From CAYJAQ01 sp964368275 (GTDB taxonomy: Bacteria; Bacillota_I; Bacilli_A; ML615J-28; CAG-313), in NCBI GenBank assembly GCA_964368275.1, contig CAYJAQ010000013.1, positions 1 through 30,813 on the forward strand: a stretch of DNA of 30,813 bases, read 5' to 3'. The notes under the pieces were generated by a model. The model was not told the DNA's origin. It searched no databases and worked only from the letters and a program-made list of their open reading frames with translations. Positions within the stretch are counted from its first letter, which is position 1. The number at the start of each line of letters is the position of its first letter. Below are positions 7,632 through 16,868 of the stretch, in pieces. The position numbers and the translations under genes were made by a program.

Positions 7632-9487
7632 TAGATTACCCTCTTAAACATTTTTTCTAATTCATAATTAGAAAACTTCACTAAGGTAGGGCGACCATGT
7701 GGGCACGTATAAGGCATGATGCATCTATCTAAATCACTCAATAATTGTTTTACTTCAGGTTCCGTGATTGTCATTCCGGCTTTAATTGATTTTTTACAAC
7801 TTAGACTTTTTGCAAGACTATCATACATTTTAGCCTTCCCAGTAATTTTGCCAGATATTAAGTGGTTAATAATGTCACTGAGAAATTCAATTTCTAAGTT
7901 TTGAGGAATCCAAGTAGGTATAGTTCTAAAAATTATGGTGTTACCGCCAAAGTTTTCAGCTGATATTCCCATTTTGCTTAAGTCATCAAAAACATTTTCA
8001 ATCAAAGAAATCTCTTGAGTAGAAAAATCAATAGTGATTGGCAATAACAAATCATAAGTCTCATGATGTTCTTTCTTAAAAACTTCAGTAATTTTTTCAT
8101 ACATAACGCGTTCCATGGCCGCATGTTGATCTATGATATAGAGAAAATCTTCAAACGCTAAGATTAAATAGGTTTCATGGAATTGACCTATATATTGTAA
8201 TTTATTAAAAAATGCACGATTATCAATTGATAAAGAAGGTTGTTTATATTCTTCAGTCGCGGTTATTTCACTTGGTATGCCTCCGACTTTTTTTACATTA
8301 GTTTCATTAAAAAATCGATCAGTAGTGGGTAATTTTTCAGTATCAGTTGTATCATTTACTTCGCCAAACATTTCCCATATTAAATCTTCATGTAAAAGAT
8401 TATGGCTGTTATTTTCTTCAGAATTAACTACGTGATTCTCAATTTCAGGCATAACGACATTATCCCGTTCCACCTTTTGATATTTTAATAATTCTGAATC
8501 TAATAAAGTCCCTTTTATAGTTTTAGTCACTAATTCTTTTAAAATAGTCTCATCAGTTATTCGCACTTCTAATTTGGAAGGGTGAACATTAACATCGATA
8601 AGAGCGGGATCGCAATTAATGAATAAAACAGCAATGGGGTATTTGCCTACAGGCAAGATCGTTTGATAAGCATCACATATTGCATATATTAGATTATTAT
8701 TTTTGATTACACGACCATTAATAATAACAGTAATGGCACTACGATTGCTGCGAAAAACCTCATTATTTGTTATAAAGCCATCAATATGGTAAAGTGTATT
8801 TCTGGCATCAAAATTGATTAAAGATTTCATAATATTGTTGCCATATGACTCACAGATAATTTCTTTTATATCAGCACGTCCCATAGTTTTAAACAGCGTC
8901 TTATCATTATTTACTAATTGAAAAGCAATATTTGAATGCGATAAAGCAGCTTTGTATATGTAATCGATAATTAAACTAAGCTCTTGGTAACTAGACTTTA
9001 AGTGTTTGTAACGAGCAGGTGTATTATAGAATAAATTATTTACTTCAATTTGTGTACCTTTAGGGTGCGCACAAAGTCCTTCATTTATTTTTGTACCTGC
9101 ATGGTATTCAAAATAGTAACCACTTTGGCCATCCGTTGATGAAGTTATCCGCATTTTTGAAACACTCGCAATCGATGGTAATGCCTCACCACGGAAGCCT
9201 AACGATGCAATTCGAAAAAGATCTTGTTCATCACTAATTTTACTAGTTGCGTGTCTTAAAATAGCGAGTGGAATCTCACCTTTTGTCATCCCAAAGCCGT
9301 TATCAAGAACTACGATTTTTTTAATGCCACAATCAATCAAGTCAACTCTTATGTCGGAACTTAGAGCGTCAATACTATTCTCTACTAATTCTTTTACAAC
9401 ATTTACGGGGCGCTCGACCACTTCGCCTGCTGAAATCAGATTGGCAACGTGTTCAGATAATACATTAATCTTGTTCATGTTTTCCAT
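7631..9487 (-). CDS. mutL: DNA mismatch repair protein MutL
   Basis: A 618-residue MutL. The N-terminal GHKL ATPase domain shows ELVENSIDA, DNGFGM and GFRGEAL, with the DVNVHPSKLEVR end of the transducer domain near residue 300. A variable linker (about 330-425) leads to a dimerization domain with DQHAAMERVMYE (453-464), the DQHA-x2-E-x4-E metal-binding motif of MutL proteins that nick DNA, plus SCKKSIKAG and CPHGRP. So this MutL is expected to be a latent endonuclease, as in B. subtilis and unlike E. coli. It lies 1 nt after the mutS stop with an AGGTAAATAAT ribosome binding site. Confidence 0.96.
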   Translation of the reverse strand: MENMNKINVLSEHVANLISAGEVVERPVNVVKELVENSIDALSSDIRVDLIDCGIKKIVVLDNGFGMTKGEIPLAILRHATSKISDEQDLFRIASLGFRGEALPSIASVSKMRITSSTDGQSGYYFEYHAGTKINEGLCAHPKGTQIEVNNLFYNTPARYKHLKSSYQELSLIIDYIYKAALSHSNIAFQLVNNDKTLFKTMGRADIKEIICESYGNNIMKSLINFDARNTLYHIDGFITNNEVFRSNRSAITVIINGRVIKNNNLIYAICDAYQTILPVGKYPIAVLFINCDPALIDVNVHPSKLEVRITDETILKELVTKTIKGTLLDSELLKYQKVERDNVVMPEIENHVVNSEENNSHNLLHEDLIWEMFGEVNDTTDTEKLPTTDRFFNETNVKKVGGIPSEITATEEYKQPSLSIDNRAFFNKLQYIGQFHETYLILAFEDFLYIIDQHAAMERVMYEKITEVFKKEHHETYDLLLPITIDFSTQEISLIENVFDDLSKMGISAENFGGNTIIFRTIPTWIPQNLEIEFLSDIINHLISGKITGKAKMYDSLAKSLSCKKSIKAGMTITEPEVKQLLSDLDRCIMPYTCPHGRPTLVKFSNYELEKMFKRVI

Positions 9488-9488
9488 A

Positions 9489-12056
9489 TTATTTACCTAA
9501 TTTTTCCTTCATTGCTACTATTTTTAACAATGCATCTAATGGTTTCAAATTATCCAAATCGGTATTAATTAATTCATCTAAAACACTTTTTTCATTAAGG
9601 TTTAAATTATTTATAATAACTGGTTCTACATAATTATCTTTTGATAACAATTTAGCTTCGTATGAATTATTATTTTCTAATTTGTTCAATATATCACTAG
9701 CACGTAATGTAATCTGAATTGGCAACTTTGCTAAACTTGCGACATTTATACCATAACTTTGATCAGTTGCGCCAGGTAGTACACGATGCATAAATACAAT
9801 ATTACCATTTTCTTCACGTGCTTCGACATGAACATTATTCAATGACGGTAAACTTTCAGACAATGAAGTTAGTTCATGATAATGAGTCGAAAATAAAGTT
9901 TTAGCCCCAACGTGCTCATGAAGATATTCAATAATTGATTGAGCAAGAGCCATCCCATCAAAAGTAGCAGTTCCTCGACCAACTTCATCGAGGAGGATTA
10001 GACTACGAGGGGTTGCGTTTTGGAGGGCATAATTGACTTCTACCATCTCAGTCATAAAAGTTGACTGCCCACCGCTAATATCATCAGACGAGCCTATGCG
10101 TGTAAAAATTTGATCAAAAATCGGTAGTTGAGCACTAGAAGCAGGGACGAAAGAACCCATTTGAGCCATAATAGCTATCAATGCCGTTTGGCGCATATAA
10201 GTACTTTTACCGCTCATGTTAGGGCCTGTTATCAGCATTATTAAGTTTTCATTGTACATTGATAGATCATTAGCGATAAAAGGTTGATCACTGGTGCTTT
10301 CAATTACCGGATGTCTACCATCTTTAATAGACATTTCATTATACAAAGAAAAGCTTGGACGACAATAATTCATTGCACGAGCTACTTTAGCGAAGGCTAC
10401 TAACATATCTATCTCAGATATTACTAGTGCTTGTTGTTGTAAAGATCCACAATAATTCTTGCATGTAGTACGTATCTCATCAAATAGCTGTAATTCGAGT
10501 TCTTGTCGACGTTCATCTGATCTAAGAATTAATGCTTCACGTTCTTTTAACTCTTCCGTAATGTATCGTTCCGAATTCGATGTAGTTTGTTTACGAATAT
10601 AGCCATATTCACTTTTGATAAGACTCAAGTTAGCCTTTGTTACTTCAATGTAATAGCCAAATACCTTATTGTATCCTACTTTCAATGATTTCACACCCGT
10701 ACGTTCTTTTTCTCTTATTTCTAGATTTGCTAAAAAGGCTTTATTAGTTTTGTTAATATTTGTTACATTATCTAGCTCTTCTGAATATCCCGGTTTAATG
10801 ATGTTACCATCACGCAACAAATAAGGAGCATCATCGCGAATAGACTTTTCTAGTAATGCCAATAGCTCAGTAAAAATTTCTACTCTACCAGCAAACTTTT
10901 GAATGCTAGTTCCATGCATCTCCATCAATAATGTTTGGACTTTCGGTAATGCTCTAAGAGAATTGCGAAGTTGTAATAAATCTTTAGGACTAAGATTACC
11001 ATAGCTAATGCGTCCAACAATCCGTTCCAAATCATAAATTTCTAACAATTCTTTACGTAATTCTTCAATGCGTGAATAATTCTTCAATAGTTCTTCAACA
11101 ATGTTTAGTCTATTTTCAATTGCCGCTAGTTTAGTTAAAGGATAAATTACACTCTTTTTTAAATAGCGTGATCCCATTGCTGTTGCACAAGTATCTAAAA
11201 TAGCAAAAAGATTTTTTCTATTGCGATTACCACGTAAGGATTCTACTAGTTCTAAATTTCTAATTGAGTTAGCATCAAGTTTAAGATACTCATCGTTGCT
11301 ATATTCTTCGAATTTCTTCAAATGTATTAGAACTCTTTTTTGAGTTTTAACGATATAATTCATTAATCTTTGGGCATTATTTGTATAATCAGGATCTAAG
11401 TTTTTTAATAAATCCATTAAGTATGCATCTAGTTTTTCTATTTCTTGTACAGAGATCAAAATATTTAGCACATTACTAAAATAACTTAAATATTGTTTTG
11501 GCAAGTTGCTACCAACAATAATCTCTTTAATATTCAGTTTTTGGAGTTCGTTATATAATATTTCAACATTATTGGTAAGATTAGTAGTCTTAGCTTCACC
11601 AGTTGATAAATCTATATAACTAAGAATAAAGCCTCTTTCAATCTTATCAACAGCTCCAATATATAGATTATCTTTTTCTGATAAATATTTTTCATCAACA
11701 TTTGTGCCGGGTGTAATAATTCTAGTTACTTCTCTTGTGACAATTTTTTTATTGTTAGGTGCTTCCATTTGCTCAACGATTGCAACCTTATATCCCTTCT
11801 CAGATAACTTTTCAATATAAGTATCAACAGCATGGAAAGGAACTCCACACATTGGAACAGGTTCGTTCTCAACACCAGCGTCACGCTGCGTTAAAACAAT
11901 TTCTAGTTCACGGCTTGCTACTAAAGCATCATTGAAGAACATTTCGTAAAAATCACCTAGTCGAAAAAAAACTAAGGTATCAGCATAGTTCTCTTTTATT
12001 GTTAGGTATTGACGCATCATCGGCGTATACAAATTCTTATCAATATTTTCGTACAT
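9489..12056 (-). CDS. mutS: DNA mismatch repair protein MutS
   Basis: An 855-residue MutS1. The mismatch-contacting FYE (36-38) lies in the N-terminal domain; connector, core and clamp domains follow, then an ATPase domain with Walker A GPNMSGKST and Walker B DEVGRGT and a helix-turn-helix end. The frame can be extended 17 codons upstream to a TTG at 12107, but the ATG at 12056 gives the family N-terminus (TPMMRQYLTIK) and is preceded by AAAGGTGATAAT, so it is the true start. It is the first gene of mutS-mutL-miaA with its own promoter. It recognises base mismatches and recruits MutL. Confidence 0.97.
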   Translation of the reverse strand: MYENIDKNLYTPMMRQYLTIKENYADTLVFFRLGDFYEMFFNDALVASRELEIVLTQRDAGVENEPVPMCGVPFHAVDTYIEKLSEKGYKVAIVEQMEAPNNKKIVTREVTRIITPGTNVDEKYLSEKDNLYIGAVDKIERGFILSYIDLSTGEAKTTNLTNNVEILYNELQKLNIKEIIVGSNLPKQYLSYFSNVLNILISVQEIEKLDAYLMDLLKNLDPDYTNNAQRLMNYIVKTQKRVLIHLKKFEEYSNDEYLKLDANSIRNLELVESLRGNRNRKNLFAILDTCATAMGSRYLKKSVIYPLTKLAAIENRLNIVEELLKNYSRIEELRKELLEIYDLERIVGRISYGNLSPKDLLQLRNSLRALPKVQTLLMEMHGTSIQKFAGRVEIFTELLALLEKSIRDDAPYLLRDGNIIKPGYSEELDNVTNINKTNKAFLANLEIREKERTGVKSLKVGYNKVFGYYIEVTKANLSLIKSEYGYIRKQTTSNSERYITEELKEREALILRSDERRQELELQLFDEIRTTCKNYCGSLQQQALVISEIDMLVAFAKVARAMNYCRPSFSLYNEMSIKDGRHPVIESTSDQPFIANDLSMYNENLIMLITGPNMSGKSTYMRQTALIAIMAQMGSFVPASSAQLPIFDQIFTRIGSSDDISGGQSTFMTEMVEVNYALQNATPRSLILLDEVGRGTATFDGMALAQSIIEYLHEHVGAKTLFSTHYHELTSLSESLPSLNNVHVEAREENGNIVFMHRVLPGATDQSYGINVASLAKLPIQITLRASDILNKLENNNSYEAKLLSKDNYVEPVIINNLNLNEKSVLDELINTDLDNLKPLDALLKIVAMKEKLGK

Positions 12057-12074
12057 ATTATCACCTTTTCTACA

Positions 12075-12080
12075 ATTATA
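12075..12080 (-). promoter_or_regulatory. Extended -10 promoter of mutS
   Basis: TGCTATAAT on the minus strand gives a perfect -10 box with the extended TGn motif, about 18 nt before the mutS ATG. The hexamer 17 bp upstream (TTTATA) is a poor -35 box. The gene's position right after the GH18 terminator supports a separate promoter. Confidence 0.65.
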
Positions 12081-12130
12081 GCATTTTTTGTCTTTTTTAT
12101 AAAGCAAAATGTTAAGTTCTTGTAAATAGC

Positions 12131-12160
12131 AAGAAAAGAACGTCGACTCATTCGACGTTC
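12131..12160 (-). terminator. Intrinsic terminator after the GH18 lipoprotein gene
   Basis: A perfect 9-bp stem (GAACGTCGA paired with TCGACGTTC, arms 12152-12160 and 12138-12146, loop of 5), followed on the minus strand by TTTTCTT. It lies 18 nt past the stop of the GH18 gene. Confidence 0.85.
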
Positions 12161-12177
12161 AATGCTTATTGTATTGA

Positions 12178-14448
12178 TCATTTACTATAATGTTTTGCAA
12201 TAGCTTCTATGTAACAATCAGTTGCATCATTAGGATAAGACCAGTTCATAATGCCAAAGCCATTTGCTTTTGCATATAAGTATTTAGCCTCAAACACTTC
12301 ACTGCTTTCATAACTTACAAAGATCTTCTTTGCAGGATGATATAAGTACGAACTTACTAATTCACCTGATGTATTATATTCTATGTATTTTTCATACCCT
12401 TGCTTTAGAAGTTGTAGAATGCCGTAATAGTATAAGGTACCCCCACGATGAGAGCCCACAACATTACTAATTTGAGTCAGTTCTCCAGCAACACCCAACC
12501 CTGGATATTTTGCATTTTGCTCAACCATACCTGTAACATTATATACTTTACCATAAGTAGCACAACCAATAATTATTTTATTAGGATCAAGCCCTTTTTG
12601 GGTAAAAACACGCACACCATAAGCAACACTGAAACCAAAACCACCATCATAACTTGAAGTATATAAAGCAGATAAATGAGTGGTTTGATAATCTTTAATC
12701 AAGTCATATGACATCATATTTACATAATCAAGTGACTCATTTAACCCTTTAAAATTATAACGGTCAGCTCCCCAAGAGGTACTTGGAATAGCACTTGTTA
12801 ACAAGTATTTTGGTGCTCCTTCATCTGTAGCTTCATCAAGCTTTTCACGAACAATCTTACACATTGTTACCATATTTTCGCGGTCTACTGAAGCCGATCT
12901 TGGGCTATTATCGCCAGGGAATTCCCAGTCAATGTCAACTCCATCTAGTCCGTATTCTTCCATGAAGTTTACTAAGTTTATAGCAAAGCGAACAGAATTA
13001 GCACGTGATGCAGCAATATCACTAAATGCGGCTGAGCATGATGGCCCTAAGCTTATTAACACTCTAATGCCATCTTCACGCAGTTTTAATGTATCCGCTA
13101 GATATCTAGTAAACATCGAATCGTATTTTAGCGCACCCTCTGAAGTCGGTGTTACAAAGCAATAATAAGCAATATCTAAAACTTCTCTTGTTGTATCACT
13201 ATAAATACTACTACGACCAGAATAGCCTACATAATGGCTCATTGCATCAGATTGTACATAAGTAGCAACCGGTGATGAAGATAATTCTTTTAGTTTAATA
13301 GGCGCTACTTGAACATCTTTTGTCAATGTTTTGACTTCGTTGCCTCTTTCCATAGTAAGCGTAATTGTAATTGTTTGGAAACGATGCAGTTGCTTAGTCA
13401 CAATTAGATTAGCCTCACCATTTACTATATTTAATAACTCCGTATTAGAGCTATTCCAAAGTAAACTAATATTACCAACCTTAACAGGTAAAGTAAAATC
13501 AGTTTCAATTAGATTTTTTACGTAAACATCAATTAGGTCCGTGTTCATGTAAATTTCTTCCGTTTTCTGCATAATATCTTTCAACTTATTATAATCTTTC
13601 ACATAATTGGTTGAAGTTTGATCTAAGCAAGAATACAAATTCCAAGCGTCTATTACGCTTTGGCTATTTTCCAAGGAAACATCGCTAGAAAGGTTAGAAA
13701 TTGCTGTATTAACAGCAAGAACTTGTTCTTGTAAAACTTTGATGGTATTATTTGCTTCAACAAGTTTTGCATAGTTGTATATTTCGGCTTTGCCTGAGTT
13801 CGATAAATCTTCGTAATAACCATTTAATTTACCAATGAAATCAGCATCATTTAACGTTAATTTTTCAGGTAATGAGCGTAATTGTTTATTAAGATAATCT
13901 ATTTTTTCAGTTTCGGAAACTGGTATCAGCTCCCATTTAGCATAAATTTTCAAATCACTTGTAGTACCTTCATTGATAACATTAATTGGTTCACCTGCAA
14001 AATTGCTAGTTAAATACCAGCCAAGAAAAACGTAGCCTTCTTTAGATGGATTGTCTAATGTAATGTTATCAAATTCTGTGATTTTTGTTGGATTTGCACC
14101 GTTTATACCGCCATCGAGCGAATATGTAATATTATATAAAACATAATTTACTACTATTGCTACATCTTTTTTTATTTCTTCATTAGCAGTTGAATAAAAG
14201 GTCAAAGTGAATGACCCAACTTTATTAGGGACGATTGTATTATTAGTAATGGTGAAGGCTTCTTGATCATCAAAAGTAACTTTATAATCAGAGCTAGTGA
14301 TTTCATCATCAATGGACACTTCAAATTTATATTCTTCATTGATTGTCATTTTGTCTTCTATTTTTACATTAATTACTTTAGGTCCACAGCCCGTTAGCAA
14401 AAACATAGAGCAAATTAATGTTACATAAATACTCATTTTTTTAATCAT
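12178..14448 (-). CDS. Secreted GH18 glycosidase lipoprotein with InlB-type repeat
   Basis: A 756-residue exported protein. A signal peptide ends in the lipobox LLTGC, so Cys21 is lipidated and the protein is anchored outside the membrane. Then come a small beta domain (about 25-100), one InlB/Listeria-Bacteroides repeat (about 105-173, with YSLDGG and GWYLTSNF then YAKWE), a helical spacer (about 180-300), an Ig-like beta domain (about 305-383) and a C-terminal GH18 barrel (about 395-756). The catalytic motif DGVDIDWE is complete (Asp502, Asp505, Asp507, acid Glu509). GH18 enzymes cut beta-1,4 links next to N-acetylglucosamine in chitin, peptidoglycan or glycans; the substrate is not shown. 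It has a strong ribosome binding site (AAGGAG) and its own terminator, and ends in TGA. Confidence 0.88.
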   Translation of the reverse strand: MIKKMSIYVTLICSMFLLTGCGPKVINVKIEDKMTINEEYKFEVSIDDEITSSDYKVTFDDQEAFTITNNTIVPNKVGSFTLTFYSTANEEIKKDVAIVVNYVLYNITYSLDGGINGANPTKITEFDNITLDNPSKEGYVFLGWYLTSNFAGEPINVINEGTTSDLKIYAKWELIPVSETEKIDYLNKQLRSLPEKLTLNDADFIGKLNGYYEDLSNSGKAEIYNYAKLVEANNTIKVLQEQVLAVNTAISNLSSDVSLENSQSVIDAWNLYSCLDQTSTNYVKDYNKLKDIMQKTEEIYMNTDLIDVYVKNLIETDFTLPVKVGNISLLWNSSNTELLNIVNGEANLIVTKQLHRFQTITITLTMERGNEVKTLTKDVQVAPIKLKELSSSPVATYVQSDAMSHYVGYSGRSSIYSDTTREVLDIAYYCFVTPTSEGALKYDSMFTRYLADTLKLREDGIRVLISLGPSCSAAFSDIAASRANSVRFAINLVNFMEEYGLDGVDIDWEFPGDNSPRSASVDRENMVTMCKIVREKLDEATDEGAPKYLLTSAIPSTSWGADRYNFKGLNESLDYVNMMSYDLIKDYQTTHLSALYTSSYDGGFGFSVAYGVRVFTQKGLDPNKIIIGCATYGKVYNVTGMVEQNAKYPGLGVAGELTQISNVVGSHRGGTLYYYGILQLLKQGYEKYIEYNTSGELVSSYLYHPAKKIFVSYESSEVFEAKYLYAKANGFGIMNWSYPNDATDCYIEAIAKHYSK

Positions 14449-14528
14449 ATTATCACTCCTTATTTAGATTGTATCATATTTCTCCCATTTTAACCTAATA
14501 TTGTTAAAAATAGCAAATTTCCTAATAG

Positions 14529-15188
14529 CTACTTTCTAATTATGTAATTGAAAATTGGTTTGGCAACAAGCGGCGACACTATTCCAGCAACCACTGCCTC
14601 TGGTATTGCATTCATTAAAAGGGTAGTTCCGATTAGAGCCAATAAAGTTGGACCAGCTAGAACACCTTGAGCAATCATTGCTTCAGTGTATTTTGCTCCC
14701 CATAAAAAGTAGGTTCCAAATAAAACTAAAAGCGAGGTTGTTGTACTACCAGTAACTGCTGAAACACACATGCCAATTATATCAAAGTTTTTCTTTTGGA
14801 TTTTTTTGAATAGAACAAATAAATAACCGGCAGTTACACCACCTAAAATGCGCGGGATAAAGCAAATTACTAAAGTCCAATAAGATTTAATATCACCACA
14901 AGAATGCCATGGAGTAAACAGAATGGCCGATGGTAGAGATGGATACATAAAGGTCCATACAATAAAGCTTAACAAACCAGTTATTAAACCTAGTAAACCG
15001 CCATATAAAGGCCCCATTAATATTCCTGCTAAAACTACCGGGATCATGTGCAAGCCAGCTGCTACAGGTCCTATTTGAATAGTTCCTAAAGGTGTAAATG
15101 CAATTATTAATTCAAATGCCAATAATGTTGCAAATTGAACAATTTTTACAATTGATTGTCTTCTAGTTAAAGTATCTTTTCTTTCCAT
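14529..15188 (-). CDS. ECF transporter substrate-binding S subunit
   Basis: A 219-residue membrane protein with about six spans. The N-terminal part FTPLGTIQIGPVAAGLHMIPVVLAG and the following GPLYGGLLGLITGLLSF are typical of ECF-type vitamin transporter S components (ECF_trnsprt family), most like the group that includes the pantothenate protein PanT. The S subunit binds the vitamin and needs the shared EcfA/A'/T energizing module, which is not in this window. No riboswitch is visible in the 29 nt between obg and this gene, so the substrate cannot be read from regulation. GAGGAG precedes the ATG and it is probably the last gene of the rplU-obg transcript. Substrate is uncertain; pantothenate is a guess from motif likeness. 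Confidence 0.78.
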   Translation of the reverse strand: MERKDTLTRRQSIVKIVQFATLLAFELIIAFTPLGTIQIGPVAAGLHMIPVVLAGILMGPLYGGLLGLITGLLSFIVWTFMYPSLPSAILFTPWHSCGDIKSYWTLVICFIPRILGGVTAGYLFVLFKKIQKKNFDIIGMCVSAVTGSTTTSLLVLFGTYFLWGAKYTEAMIAQGVLAGPTLLALIGTTLLMNAIPEAVVAGIVSPLVAKPIFNYIIRK

Positions 15189-15217
15189 GAATAAAATCTC
15201 CTCTAAAATATTATTAT

Positions 15218-16495
15218 TTAATCAAAAAATTGAAATTCGTAATCAAATATACGAACAGTGTCACCATCCTGTACTCCTTTTTCGCGAAGTGCTTTGTCAA
15301 CGCCCATGTTTCTAAGTTTTTGAGCAAATAGTTTGGCATTGGCATCAATGCTAAAATCGATTCGTTCAAATAATTTCTTAACAGCAGGACCAGTGACATT
15401 ATAAACACCATCGCTTTCTAAAGTAATTGTGAACGGTTCAACTGGTTCTACAAATTTGTATTCAACAACTTCGTCATAAGTTTCTTCCAATTGCTGATTG
15501 CTTCTAGCTTTGTCAATCGCATCAGCAATTGCATAAAGCAGTTCATTTAAGTTCGTCTTAGTAATTGCAGAAATAGCAATTACATCGTCGATACCTAATG
15601 CTTTTTTAAACTTAGTTAGATTGCCGGATGAATCTGGTAAATCCATTTTATTAGCAACAACAATTTGAGGACGCTTTAATAAATCAGCATTAAATATTTC
15701 CAACTCTTTATTAATTTTACGATAGTCATCAATTGGGTCACGGCCTTCTTGACCGCTCATATCAATAATATGAACAATTACCCGAGTTCTTTCAATATGT
15801 TTTAAAAACTGAATGCCTAGACCTGCTCCTTGATGAGCACCTTCAATTAATCCTGGTAAATCCGCCATAATAAAGCTTCGTCCATCTGGGACACCGACTA
15901 CACCAAGATTTGGTATCAACGTCGTAAAGTGATAATCTGCAATCTTAGGTTTTGCAGCGCTAACAACAGAGATTAATGTACTTTTACCAACGCTTGGAAA
16001 GCCAACTAATCCAACATCTGCTAAAACTTTAAGATCAAGCTGAACATTAAATTCTTCACCGGGCTCTCCTTTTTCCGATATCATTGGTGCTGGGTTACGA
16101 GGTGTTGCAAAGAACGAATTTCCACGTCCGCCTTTCCCTCCATGGCAAACTATAACTTCTTGATTATGACGAGTTATATCCCCAATTATGCGATTAGTAT
16201 CAGAGTCAATAATTGTTGTTCCAATCGGGACTTTTACATATGTATTTTCGCCATCAGCACCATACATATCTTTATTCATACCTTTTTGGCCATCATCTGC
16301 TACAATTTTCTTCTTAAAACGAAAATCTAAAAGTGTTGTTAGTCCGCTTTCTCCTACAAAGATTACATCACCACCATGACCACCTTTTCCTCCAGATGGG
16401 CCACCTTTAGGGACATATTTTTCACGGCGGAAAGCTACTATGCCATCGCCACCGCGCCCTGCTTTTACAAATATTTTTACGCTATCAACGAACAT
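15218..16495 (-). CDS. obg: GTPase Obg (CgtA)
   Basis: A 425-residue Obg-family GTPase involved in late 50S ribosome assembly and, in B. subtilis, in the stress and sporulation responses. The glycine-rich Obg fold comes first (about 1-158, GRGGDG, GGPSGGKGGHGG), then the G domain with GFPSVGKST, DLPGLIEGA and NKMD, then the C-terminal OCT domain that ends in DGDTVRIFDYEFQF. All three domains are complete. AAGGAGG stands before the ATG. The order rplU-prp-rpmA-obg is the classic Firmicutes one, but spo0B, which lies between rpmA and obg in B. subtilis, is absent. Confidence 0.97.
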   Translation of the reverse strand: MFVDSVKIFVKAGRGGDGIVAFRREKYVPKGGPSGGKGGHGGDVIFVGESGLTTLLDFRFKKKIVADDGQKGMNKDMYGADGENTYVKVPIGTTIIDSDTNRIIGDITRHNQEVIVCHGGKGGRGNSFFATPRNPAPMISEKGEPGEEFNVQLDLKVLADVGLVGFPSVGKSTLISVVSAAKPKIADYHFTTLIPNLGVVGVPDGRSFIMADLPGLIEGAHQGAGLGIQFLKHIERTRVIVHIIDMSGQEGRDPIDDYRKINKELEIFNADLLKRPQIVVANKMDLPDSSGNLTKFKKALGIDDVIAISAITKTNLNELLYAIADAIDKARSNQQLEETYDEVVEYKFVEPVEPFTITLESDGVYNVTGPAVKKLFERIDFSIDANAKLFAQKLRNMGVDKALREKGVQDGDTVRIFDYEFQFFD

Positions 16496-16510
16496 AGTCC
16501 TTTTCCTCCT

Positions 16511-16544
16511 TAATATTATAAAAGCACTTCAAGATTGAAGTGCT
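16511..16544 (-). terminator. Terminator-like hairpin between rpmA and obg
   Basis: A near-perfect 10-bp stem (AGCACTTCAA paired with TTGAAGTGCT, arms 16535-16544 and 16523-16532) followed on the minus strand by TTTTATAATATT. It starts 16 nt past the rpmA stop and ends before the obg ribosome binding site. The short T-run suggests a partial terminator or RNA-processing site that lowers obg and transporter expression below that of the ribosomal proteins. The T-run also contains TATAAT, so a promoter for obg is a second possibility. Confidence 0.55.
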
Positions 16545-16559
16545 AGTTTGCTTAGTCAA

Positions 16560-16844
16560 TTATTCTTGAACAGGGTAAACTGATGCTTGTTTTCTGCCCT
16601 TGCCGATAACTTCGAATTTTACGACGCCATCGATCATGCAAAATAAAGTATCATCACTACCAATGCCTACATTATTACCAGGATGAACCTTAGTTCCTCT
16701 TTGGCGATAAATGATTGAACCAGCAGTAGCGAATTGACCATCAGATAATTTAGCACCTAAGCGTTGAGAACGAGAGTCACGACCATTCTTAGTAGATCCT
16801 ACTCCTTTTTTGGATGCAAAAAATTGCAAATTAAATCTTAACAT
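16560..16844 (-). CDS. rpmA: Ribosomal protein L27 (bL27) with cleavable N-terminus
   Basis: A 94-residue bL27, a 50S protein near the peptidyl transferase centre. Mature sequence features SKKGVGSTKNGRDS and the ATAGSIIYRQRGTK core are typical. The N-terminus MLRFNLQFFA precedes SKKG: this is the Firmicutes extension that the protease Prp removes between Ala10 and Ser11. A GTG three codons upstream (16853) is in frame, but it is part of the AAGGAGGTGG ribosome binding site, so the ATG at 16844 is the start; this also yields the usual N-terminus. It lies 24 nt after prp. Confidence 0.96.
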   Translation of the reverse strand: MLRFNLQFFASKKGVGSTKNGRDSRSQRLGAKLSDGQFATAGSIIYRQRGTKVHPGNNVGIGSDDTLFCMIDGVVKFEVIGKGRKQASVYPVQE

Positions 16845-16868
16845 TAGTGCCACCTCCTTATATTTGGG

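Noticed and set aside
12054..12107. TTG-started extension of mutS by 17 codons
   Set aside because: Contains the -10 box and the ribosome binding site of the ATG at 12056; the extra residues are not part of the MutS fold.
5262..14448. Mycoplasma-type code with TGA as tryptophan
   Set aside because: spmA and the GH18 gene end in TGA at family-appropriate lengths and Trp is encoded by TGG throughout.
14529..15217. Riboswitch (FMN, folate or thiamine) before the ECF S-subunit gene
   Set aside because: Only 29 nt separate it from obg, too short for any of these.
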